A DNA stretch of 64,000 bases from Warburgia ugandensis (taxonomy: Eukaryota; Streptophyta; Magnoliopsida; Canellales; Canellaceae): assembly GCA_035236585.1 (NCBI GenBank), contig CP141128.1, positions 31,230,684 through 31,294,683 of the forward strand, written 5' to 3'. Below the pieces are notes generated by a model, which saw nothing but the letters and a program-made list of their open reading frames with translations, was not told the DNA's origin and searched no databases. Numbering within the stretch: the stretch's first letter is position 1; every line of letters starts with the position of its first letter. The translations under genes were made by a program, and so were the position numbers. Below, piece after piece: positions 22,602 through 33,328 of this stretch.

Positions 22602-25300
22602 TGTAACGACCCGGGTTTTCTCATGCATTTTTAAATGCAATATCTAATTCCTAAGGCAGGATGCATCCCTCTTTGAAAACCATTTTATAAAAACCATGCA
22701 ATGCAGCGAAAACCCTTTAGTTTTAAACTCATTTTGAAAACCCCGAGTGTCATTTGCTTTCACAACAACCAAGATAGTTTTTGAAAAGCTTTAGATATCA
22801 TAAGTGTTTTTCGTCAGATCTATCCAGTCACAGCACATAGCCCAACTGTAAATAAATACAAATACATGTCTAAAGGGTAGAGGGTTTACTCACATGTATA
22901 GTTGTCTCCTTTGTTTATTCACTTGCTCGTAGAACTAATATCTCCTAAGACATCTTCTATTTGTGAGTGGAACTATCTTGAAAAATGTTAAGGATAGGGT
23001 GAGTATATACTATACTCAGTAGGAGTCTATCACTACTAATTTTGCAATGCATGCTATATTTGAAATCATATGCTCTTAAAAATATGTGCATGTTTGATCA
23101 ATCATGTTCAATATCGATATTAAAAACCACCGTCAAACTGAAATATTGACAACTTAAAGAAATATCATAATCCAAGTTGAAAGTATCATATATCATAAAC
23201 ATAATGATATGCATCAGATGCTTAATTGAATCCAAGTCATGGATATCTGGTATAGTATGGTTGACGAACTTCATATCATGCCATATGCAATGCAAATAAG
23301 TCCACGAAACCATAGGGTCCAACTATGCCCACGACCTCCCCGCCGTGTGGTCCCTGGGTACTTGAGGACACTCGGTCATAGCCTCAACGGGGCCTATGAC
23401 AGGTCGACCCAGTGCCTTGACATTAGTGGTAGCCCCCTGTACCACATGCAGTCGACGTAGGGACGTTGTCCTTTTTGGGCATGGTACCCATCCACCTAAT
23501 AGTGGTAGAGGCTGGAGGCCAACCCAAACCTCTCGGCATAGCGCCCACGAGCTTACCAGGCCAAATCATAATCAGATCAAACAAGCGAAAACCTCTCTAA
23601 TTTCAAAACTTGTCCTCTTCGAGTACCTCACCACTGCCTGGCCCTTGGCTCTTCAGCGTCTTTTGGTAACCCTCAAGGACATGCAATTTTTGCAAGAACT
23701 TAATGCTCACAAATCATGCAATGTATGCAATTGTTTGCAAAACATATCTATGCATAACGTATATGCAATCATTTACAAAACATGTCTATGCATAAAGCAT
23801 TTATCATATGTATGCTGAATTAAGTCATGCTAAACAAGCCATATACTTAAAACATGTATTCTCGAAACAATCATGGTTCTTTTAAAAAGTCTAGTAGCGA
23901 TAGAGCACCTACCGCAAAGTCTCCTGGAGTTGCGTCCTTTATCACTCAACCCGTCCCTGGGTCTCATTTATAAACTCCTGGGTATAAATGGATACAAGGA
24001 GTCCTAATTAATTTCAGTCTATTTAGACATTAGACCGCTAGTCCTGCCTATTGGGTCCCTGGTTCTTGCCTAATTCATTGTCAGGCTGGATCCTATGATG
24101 TGGACCTACTATTCCATAGCTAACTCTGTAATTTGTCCTTTAATCTTAACTTTAAAGTCTTGTTGGGTCCACGTGTCCCAGTTCCTTCATGTGCGTGCTC
24201 GCTTAGAGGCCGTGTCAGGGACCACGTTTTTGCAGGCGCACATGCATGCTCGAGTGATGTGCTATGGCCCACATCATCGCATGGGCGCACCTTGTATCAT
24301 GGTGCGTCTCAGCTCCCAGGGCACCCCATGCACCCTAGTCGAGCCAGGACCTGTGCCCTATGTCACGCGCACACCCGAGGGTTGCTCCTGGGACAATGTA
24401 CTCACTGTTGTATGCCCGGCGCCCATCCCTGGGACCATGTCCTAGGTGCACATGGTGCTTGGTGTCCTTGGGACGCCTGGCTCGTGCAGGGTTGTCTGAG
24501 CCATTTTGGGACGTTTTTCGGCCAGGAAATCCGGCTGGAAAACGTCTCAGAACGCTAGATTCAGCCTAGATCTAGCCTGAAAGGGGAAGAACCAAGAGAG
24601 AGAGAGAAGAACAGGCTTACCTGGGTAGCTTGGGGACGCCCATTGCCGGTGGTGGAACCTTATTTCCGTCTGAAACCCCATCTTGCCGGAACTCTGTGTT
24701 CGTCCGAACCCACGAAGGGGAAAACCCCAATGTCAGACCAGAACAAGAGGAGAGAGGGGAATGGAAGAATGGCAGGCCCGTCTAGGGCCTGGCCATTGCC
24801 GGAATTTGCAGGGAGCTGGGTTTCCGTTTCTAGTCAGAAACCCCAGTCTCAATGACTGGAAACCATGTTTTTGGAGAGGGGGAGATGGGGTTTTTATAGA
24901 GGGGAGAAGGCAGTGCCCCTCAATGGCGATGCCGCCCCTTCCCCTAGGGTTTTCTGGAAAAATCATGAAAAACTGGTTTTTGGAGGGGTTTAGAGGTTGA
25001 AGACGATAGGGGGTGCCGTTATCAAAACGGCCCCATGCGTTTTTCGTCCTTTTTCGTTTTTGTGTTTTATTTCTAGAAATACCCCTATCTTTAAACGGCT
25101 GTAACTTCCTCATACGAACTCCGTTTTGGGTGATTTTTGAGGCGTTGGATTTCATTTTTCGAGTAGAATCTAATGGTACTAAGTTTCCTCACAAATTCCT
25201 TCATTTACTATTTTGAATAAAATCAAACATTCAACACAGTCCATTTCCCATAGAATGTCCAATTTTCGTTAAAAATAGTGTAAATTGCTCGGGCATTACA
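22602..25300 (-). repeat. Element D 3' LTR
   Basis: In plus-strand view it runs TGTAACGACCCGGG to GCTCGGGCATTACA. It has the B-type LTR organisation in reverse: terminal tail, shared 3' half, CpG-rich leader near 24170-24560, a splice-donor-like site near 24618, a TATA box near 24891, the GC motif near 24905-24940, and the TTAGATTCTACTC module near 25165. Confidence 0.9.
24891..24940 (-). promoter_or_regulatory. Element D 3' LTR promoter motif
   Basis: On the minus strand GGGGCGGCATCGCC is followed by the TATA box TATAAAAA at 24891-24898. The partner LTR keeps the cleaner form GGCGGCACCGCC. Confidence 0.55.
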
Positions 25301-25345
25301 TTATTACCCTTTTAAAAGAATTTCGTCCTCCAAATTCCATAAATT
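25301..25345 (-). other. Element D polypurine-tract region
   Basis: On the minus strand GGAATTTGGAGGACGAAATT and CTTTTAAAAGGG directly precede the 3' LTR, almost the same as in B. Confidence 0.7.
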
Positions 25346-28300
25346 ATCATTTTTAAGGTATTTTGTCTCTTAGATAACTTCTTGGCTAATGCATTTCCCT
25401 CTTAGGAATCAAACCTAAGCTCAACCTTAATGTATCATTTTTATTGTTCCTTCTACAAGGCCTTACCTAAAAGGGCCTCTTTCATTGTGTACTCTAATGC
25501 ACACTCTTATATGTGCCAGTTTAACCATAGCGGTTTCTAGCTGTAATTTATCTATCTCAAAATCCTTAGATGCCTATACTTTTCTCATCATGTATAGGAT
25601 AGTCTCCTCATAGATCATGCTTCTTTATTCATGTATAAATTACTCCATACTTCTTTGAGATCGTATGATCTTATTTCTCAAAGTCCTTTTTGAATATCAT
25701 AGGATGATCCCTTTTTCCTTCTTATCTTTCATCTAGTGATCTTCTTCATCATCCACATCTCCTTCTAATGGTTGGTAAGAGTTCAAAAATTTTACCTTCT
25801 TTCTATTATGTCTAACTTTGCTTTTTATCTTTTATATTTGTCCCACAAGATACTTGATATGGTATCATGTGCTCTACAGCCAAACTCTTGATTAACTTCG
25901 AATTTCAACTGTCTGTTGTTTTCCATATGTGACTTGATTCCTCGACCAAAGTTACATTCAAAATAAACTCATGAAAGCCAATTAGTAGCATCTTCCATCG
26001 AGGACCTTATCATATATTGAAAGTAAAATGTCCTAACTCTATATCTAGTTTCATAATTAATGAATTTATTAAACGCTTTCCATTTTGAGGATTTTATCCC
26101 AAATCATGTCAAATGTTAATGGTCGATTCATCATCATGGGTCACATGTTCTTGTCCAGAAGCCTATCTCGCTATTCACTTCAATTTTTCATTAGGATTTT
26201 CAATAATGTTCCCATTTATAAAAAAAAAGAAGTCTCGTATTCATAACCGAGTACCCTTACTAGGTCATGGTTGAATCCTTTGTCATCATCCTCATTGTTC
26301 TCTCTTTGCCTAATGGTTTTCTTCATAACCTTTCAGTCCAAAAGTTCTATACTCAATCTGGTAGGGTTAGTGCTTAGAAAATTCCTTCAATTGATTTTTC
26401 GTACTCGGTATATGCTCATAACAACTAACTATTTGTCTAAAGGCAAAGTAAGATCACATCTCACCTTTTATTGTGCTGGCCACCTCAACTTTTCTCCTTC
26501 CATTCCCTATGTCAATATATTGTTTAATCTTTTGTCAAGGCTTTATTGTCAACCATGTAATCTATATTGTCAGGAGGTATACTCGTAGGTAGTGATTTTC
26601 TCAATTCCTCAAACTTTATCTTTCAAGTGCCTCCTCATACTTAGCTTATAATAGCAATTCTCGTTCAATAGCTATTACATCCAGTTATGCTAAAGCTTGT
26701 TAAATCATCAAATTTGGTAAACACTTAGGTAAGCATGGAACATTTTCGTAGACATATAGAAAAACTTTATTTGATTACCTATTGATCTCTTTCCAGACAT
26801 ATCTTTGTCATAATCTCAAGGGTCTGTAAAGTGATCAGTACTTATTTGCCTTTCTTTTCAATCCAAGTCAAAGGTATTTTTCAGACCCAGAGTAATTTCT
26901 TCACCTTGTCATGGTAGCCATTAAGGTTTGAAAAAATCTTTCACATTGGTTTAGATCACTTCTTATTTTTGCTCCTATCTCAGTTGCAATTGTCTTCATC
27001 AATTAACCTCATACCCTCAATTGACTTAGTCTAACAAGTACTTCTTTTAGGTAAAACTCATGCCCAAATACTTATAATATCCCTCTGAGTATATAACTTC
27101 AACTACTAACTCATAGATACTAACATACTTGATTAATTAGGGTGGGATACCTTTGGTCAATAGTGCTCTAAAGGTAATGACTAAATAATGGTCTTAAGAT
27201 ATTTGGTCTTCCAATTTATGATAGCAGGACCTTCATTTGATCCTTGATGGTACCCTATTGCTAAATGGACAAGTTACTGTCCCTGCTTAATTCCTTTATT
27301 CACTCAAGTAGTGGTAAGGTAGGATATCACCAAATTTTTCTTTTTATGGACTATATCCATTGGTGTTCCTCATAAGCTAATGGATCTGATAAGAATCTAA
27401 TTGATATCAAACCATTTGTAGAAGTTTAACTTCTAGTTGGTCGCCATTCTTCTTTGAAAATTTCTTGTCACATAATCTCCTAAAATTCGATACTCTACTC
27501 AAAGTCTTAAATCCGATATGCTTTCTCTCTATTATACGTATCATTGCCAACTCAACTATTATTATTCCTTTGAAGTTGATTGGTTATCTTCAAGATGAAA
27601 GATTTGTATGTATCCTCATAAAGTCATGATTTCCTTCTTTTGAATATTCAATATTCATTGAATACTTATATTTACATCTCTATCTCTTTCTCTCTTTTCT
27701 TCAATATCCATTTGGTCTACTTGGATCAATGTCTCTATAGGCGTTGTTGCATATATTTGATACTTCGTCTATTTCTTTAAGTAACATATATGATAAACTG
27801 AATGCTTCTCAAAAATTCTAAACTGTCTTAAGATCATTGAAATTCTCAATTGCCTATAGCCTCAATAAAATTCATACAATGTCTCAATAATGGCATTGAC
27901 GTTTTGATCATGCTATACTTTTCATGTTAAGATCGATCTATTATTCACAGATCTAGCATCCCCAATATTATTGTCAAAATCTTTTGGCAACACTGTCGAA
28001 TATAGTTCCCTATCTTATTCGTGTTATATTCCTCATAATATGTCACTTGTATACATCTTCTGATTTGGTCCATAATACTCAAGTAGTTATTATTTGATAT
28101 CACTTCACTTTTCATGGGACTTCAATTAAGGTATCCAAAATTGAGCTAAGTCTTTCAGGATCTATTCCTTTGTAATCTAGTACGAGTCATAGTCATCTCC
28201 TAATATTATCTTGCATCCTCATCCCTCTTAGATTATCATCAAAATTTTCTCATAGTCTTTCTTTTACATCTCTTATCATACTCATATCATATCCCTTGTG

Positions 28301-28746
28301 ATAGTGTACTCATATTCTGATATTCTTTATGATGGTAAGACAGCCATCTAAGTTCTTCCATTTTCTCACCTTTGATGAGATTGCTTTATTGCAGGTTAGA
28401 ACTATCTACTGACAAGTTCACTAACATCTTCATTCCTTCATCATTCTTATCATAATATAATCCATATATGAGTTTTCATATTTGCACCATACAACAATCC
28501 TTAATCCTTAAGTCGTCTTAGACTAGATTTTGGATAAGGGTTGCACTATCCTTTGCCTAATTATTCGTTAAACCAAGCTGTGTTTCACCTATTTATTTAT
28601 GGTGAAATGCCTTGAGCATTAATATTGTAATCCTCAAATAGAAGTTGTCATCTCTACTACTCCTTTTTATTCTACTTATTCTTGATTTTCTCTATTGTCC
28701 ATGACCCTTGGACATGCTAGACTGGTTGTGAAAGGATAAAACCTGG

Positions 28747-28758
28747 GCTCTGATACTA
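28747..28758 (-). other. Element D primer-binding site (initiator Met tRNA)
   Basis: On the minus strand TAGTATCAGAGC follows the 5' LTR by two bases. It differs from the TGGTATCAGAGC of B and C at one position. Confidence 0.8.
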
Positions 28759-28760
28759 AC

Positions 28761-31459
28761 TGTAATGACCCGAGTTTTCTCATGCATTTTTAAATACAAT
28801 ATCTAATTCCAAAGGTGGGATGCATCCCTATTTGAAAACCATTTTATAAATACCATGCACTGCAGCAGAAAACCTTTAGTTTTAAACTCATTTTGAAAAC
28901 CCTGAGTGTCATTTGCTTTTACAACAACCAAGGTAGTTTTTGAAAAGCTTTAGAAATCATAAGTGTTTTTCCCTAGATCTATCCAGTCACAGCACACAGC
29001 CCAACTGTAAATAAATACAAATACATGTCCAAAGGGTAGAGGGTTTACTCACATGTATAGTTGTCTCCTTTGTTTATTCACTTGCTCATAGAACTAATAT
29101 CTCCTGAGATGTCTTCTATTTGTGAGTGGACCTATCCTGAAAAATGTTAAGGATAGGGTGAGTATATACTATACTCAGTAGGAGTCTATCACTACTAGTT
29201 TTGCAATGCATGCTATATTTAAAATCATATGCTCTTAAAAATATGTGCATGTTCGATCAATCATGTTCAACATCGATATTAAAAACCACCGTCAAACTGA
29301 AATACTGATGACTTAAAGAAATATCATAATCCAAGTAGAAAGTATCATATATCATAAACATAATGATATGTATCAGATGCTCAACTGAATCCAACTCATG
29401 GATATCTGGTATAGTATGGTTGACCAACCTCATATCATGCCATATGCAATGCAAATAAGTCCACGAAACCATAGGGTCCAACTATGCCCACGACCTCCCC
29501 ACCATGTGGTCCCCAGGTACTTGAGGACACTCAATCATAGCCTCAACGGGGCCTATGACACGTCGACCCAGTGCCGTGACACTAGTGGTAGCCCCCTATA
29601 CCACATGCAGTCGACGTAGGGATGTTGCCCTTTTTGGGCGTGGTACCCATCCACCTAATAGTGGTAGAAGCTGGAGGCCAACCCAAACCTCTCGGCATAG
29701 CACCCACGAGCTTATCAGCCCAAATCATAATCAGATCAAACAAGCGAAAACCTCTCTTTTTTTAAAACCTGTCCTCTTCGGGTCCCTCACAACTGCCTGG
29801 CCCTTGGCTCTTCAGTGTCTGTTGGTAACCCTCAAGGGCATGCAATTTTTGCAAGAACTTAATGCTCACAAATCATGCAATGTATGCAATTGTTTGCAAA
29901 ACATATCTATGCATAACGTATATGCAATCATTTACAAAACATGTCTATGCATAAAGCATTTATCACATGTATGCTGAATTAAGGCATGCTAAACAAGTCA
30001 TATACTTAAAACATGTATTCTCAAAACAATCATGGTTCTTTTAAAAAGTCTAGTAGCGATAGAGCACCTACCTCAAAGTCTCCTGGAGTCGCGTCCTTTA
30101 TCACTCAACCTGTCCCTGGGTCTCATTTATAAACTCCTGGGTATAAATGGATACAAGGAGTCCTAATTAATTTCAGTCTATTTAGACATTAGACAGCTAG
30201 TCCTGCCTATTGGGTCCCTGGTTCTTGCCTAATTCATTGTCAGGCTGGATCCTATGATGTGGACCTACTATTCCATAGCTAACTCTGTAATTTGTCCTTT
30301 AATCTTAGCTTTAAAGTCTTATTGGGTCCACGTGTCCCAGTTCCCTCACGTGCGTGCGCTCCTAAAGGCCGTGTCAGGGACCGCGTTTTTGCACGTCCAC
30401 ATGCATGCTCGGGTGACGTGCTATGGTGCGCATCATCACATGGGCGCACCTTGTATCATGGCGCGTCTTAGCCCCCAGGGAACCCTGTGCACCCTGGTCG
30501 AGCCAGGACCTGTGCCCTATGTCACGCGCGCACCCGAGGGCTGCGCCTAGGACAATGTACGCGCTGTCGTATGCCCGGAGCCCATCCCTGGGACCCTGTC
30601 CCAGGTGCACATGGTGCTTGGCGTCCTTGGGATGCCTAGCTTGTGCAGGGTTGTCTGAGCTGTTTTGGGATGTTTTTTGGCCAGGAAATCTGGCTAGAAA
30701 ACGTTTGAGAATGCTAGATCTAGCCTGAAAGGGGAAGAACTAAGAGAGAGAGAGAGAAGAACAGGCTTACCTGGGCAGCTTGGTGACGCCCATTGCCGGT
30801 TGTGGAACCCCATTTCTGTCTAAAACCCCATCTTGCCGGAACTCTGTGTTTGTCCAAACCCACAAAGGGGAAAACCCCAATGTTAGACCGAAACAAGAGG
30901 AGAGAAGGGAATGGAAGAATGGCCAGCCCGACTAGGGCCTGGCCATTACCGGAATTTGCAGGGAACTGGGTTTTCGTTTTTCTAGCCAGAAACCCCAGCC
31001 CCAATGATTGGAAACCACGTTTTTGGAGAGGGGGAGATGGGGCTTTTATAGAGGGGAGAAGGTGGTGCCCCTCAATGGCGGTGCCGCCCTTTCCCCTAGG
31101 GTTTTATGGAAAAATTGTGAAAAACTAGTTTCTGGAGGGGTCTAGAGGTTGAAGACGATAGGGGGTGCCATTATCAAAACTGCCCCATGAGTTTTTCATC
31201 CTTTTTCGTTTTTTCGTTTTTCTATTTTATTTCCAGAAATACCCCTATCTTTAAACGGCTGTAACTTCCTCATACGAACTTCGTTTTGGGTGATTTTTGA
31301 GGCGTTGATTCCATTTTTTGAGTAGAATCTAATGGTACTAAGTTTCCTCACAAATTCCTTCTTTTACTATTTTAAAGAAAATCAAACATTCCACACAATC
31401 CATTTCCCATAGAATGTCCAATTTTCATTAAAAATAGTGTAAATTGCTCGGGCATTGCA
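28761..31459 (-). repeat. Element D 5' LTR
   Basis: This 2,699-base LTR equals the other LTR in length and matches it throughout. On the minus strand it runs TGCAATGCCCGAGC to GGTCATTACA. The palindromic motif is at 31077-31088 and the TATA box near 31044-31051. Confidence 0.9.
31044..31088 (-). promoter_or_regulatory. Element D 5' LTR promoter: GGCGGCACCGCC and TATA
   Basis: On the minus strand GGCGGCACCGCC (31077-31088) is followed by TATAAAAG at about 31044-31051. The 12-base motif is identical to that in B's 3' LTR (12111-12122). Confidence 0.6.
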
Positions 31460-31464
31460 CCAGG
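31460..31464. repeat. Target-site duplication CCAGG, right copy (element D)
   Basis: Exact partner of 22597-22601. B's LTR continues from here with TGTGGCCCTCGGG. Confidence 0.9.
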
Positions 31465-33328
31465 TGTGGCCCTCGGGTACGTGCGCAACATGGGGCATGG
31501 GTCCTAGCTCGACCAGGATGCATGGGGTGCCCTGGGAGCTAAGACACGCCATACTACAACGTGTGTTCGTGCGATGATGCATGTCATAGCGCATTGCTTG
31601 AGCGTGCATGTGCGCGTGCGCGTGCAAAATGCGGTCCTTGGCGTGGCCTTTGAGCACGTACACATGTGAGGTAGTCACGGTTCAACCAGGGTACACAGGT
31701 ATCCTGGGAACTGGGGCAGGCGGACCTACTGAGACTTTAAAGTTAGGATTAGAGGATAAATTACAGAGTTTAACTATTGAATAGTAGATCCACACCATAG
31801 GATCCAGCCTGACGAATGAATTAAGCAAGGACCATTGACCCTAAACAGCAGACCTAGCAGTCTAATGTCTAAATAGATTGAAATTAATAAGGACCCCTTG
31901 TATCCATTTATACCCAGGAGTTTATAAATGAGACCCAGGGATGGGTTAAGTGTTAAGGGATGCGACTCTAAGAGACTTTGAGGTAGGTGCTCTATCGTTA
32001 GTAGACTTTTTAAAAGAGCCATGATTATTTTATGCATGTTTTAAGTATAAGTTATATAACTTGTTTAGCATGACTTAATTTAGCATACATATGATAAATG
32101 CTTTAGGCATAGATATGTTTTGGCATAGATATGTTTTGCAAATAATTGCATATACATTATGCATAGATATGTTTTGCAAACAAATGCATATATTGCATGA
32201 TTTGTGAGCATTGAGTTTTTGAAAGATTGCATGTCCTTGAGGGTTACCAAAAGACGCTGGAGTGCCCAAAAGACTATGGGTAGGTAGTTGTGAGGGCCAG
32301 GCAGTTGTGAGGGACCCAAAGAGGATAGGTTTTGACAAAGGGGTTTTCGCTTGTTTGATCGGATATGATTTGGGCTGATAAGCTAGTGGGCGCTATGCTG
32401 AGAGGTTTGGGTTGGCCTCCAGCCTCTACCACTATTAGGTGGATGGGTACCACGCCCAAAAAGGGCATGTCCCTAGGTCGACTGCATGTGGTATAGGGGC
32501 TACCACTGGTGTCATGGCACTGGGTTGATGTGTCATATGCCTCGTGGAGGCTATGAAGCTGTGTCCTCAGGTACCCGGGGACCACACGATGGCGAGGTCG
32601 TGAGCATAGTTGGACCCTATGGTTTGATGATTTACTTGCATTGCATATGGCATGACATGAGGTTGGTTGACCATACCATACCAGATATCCATGAGTTGGA
32701 TTCAGTGCAACATTTTATGTATATCATGATGTTTATGATATATGATACTTTCGGCTTGGATTATGCTATTCTTTAAATCATCAGTATTCCGGTTTGACAG
32801 TGGTTCTTAATATCGCTATTGAACATGATTGTTCAAACATGCACATGTTTTTAAGAGCACGTGATTTTAAACATAGCATGCATTGCAAAACTAGTAGTGA
32901 TAGACTCCTACTAAGTATAGTATATACTCACCCTATCCTTAACATTTTTCAGGATAGTTCCTCTCACAAATAGAAGACACCTCAGGGGATATTAGTGCTA
33001 CGAGCAAGTGAATAAACAAAGGAGACAACTGTACATGTGAGTAAACTCTCTACCTTTTGGACATGTATTTGTATTTATTTATAGTTATGCTGTGTGTTGT
33101 GACTGGATAGACCTGGGGAAAAACATTCATGATTTTTAAAGTTTTTTAAAAACTACTTTGGCTGTTGTGAAAGCAAATGACACTTGGGGTTTTCAAAATA
33201 AGTTTAAAACAAAAGATTTTCTGCTGCATTGCATGGGTTTTATAAAATGGTTTTCAAATAGGGATGCATCTTGCCTTAGGAATTAGATATTGCATTTAAA
33301 AATGCATGAGAAAACCCAGGTCGTCACA
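31465..33328 (+). repeat. Element B 3' LTR, third segment
   Basis: It continues to the LTR end GGTCGTCACA and matches 6385-8241 of the 5' LTR almost base for base. The three segments add up to 2,923 bases against 2,914 for the 5' LTR. TACGG follows, next to the resumed LTR E. Confidence 0.88.

Larger units (their letters stand above)
25301..28760 (-). other. Element D internal region, no coding capacity
   Basis: 3.46 kb of AT-rich DNA with the polypurine block at its left end (25301-25345, minus strand) and the primer site at its right end. It matches B's internal region over long stretches. No retroelement protein motif is visible. The only frame above 100 codons, at 26271-26588 on the plus strand, is antisense to the element and shares its N-terminal text with the B antisense frame. 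Confidence 0.75.
22602..31459 (-). mobile_element. Element D: non-coding long-LTR retrotransposon, same family as B
   Basis: It is 8,858 bases on the minus strand: 5' LTR 28761-31459 and 3' LTR 22602-25300 (2,699 bases each) around a 3,460-base internal region. The ends are TG...CA with a perfect CCAGG target duplication. Primer site and polypurine block are present. No coding domain is recognisable. LTR pairs differ by roughly 7% in a 265-base sample, with many differences of the C-to-T kind at CpG, as expected for methylated DNA. It is inserted into its relative B. Confidence 0.9.
5328..33328 (+). mobile_element. Element B: non-coding long-LTR retrotransposon (LARD-like), carrying nested C and D
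   Basis: B has two LTRs of about 2.92 kb (5328-8241, and a 3' LTR split into 11739-12288, 22093-22601 and 31465-33328) around a 3.5 kb internal region. Without the nested elements it is about 9.3 kb. A primer site follows the 5' LTR and a polypurine block precedes the 3' LTR, so it has the cis signals for reverse transcription. No gag or pol is recognisable. B is inserted in LTR E, and its flanks are TACAT on the left and TACGG on the right, an imperfect duplication. LTR copies differ by roughly 7% in a 250-base sample. Non-autonomous, probably mobilised by a chromovirus like A or C. Confidence 0.8.
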
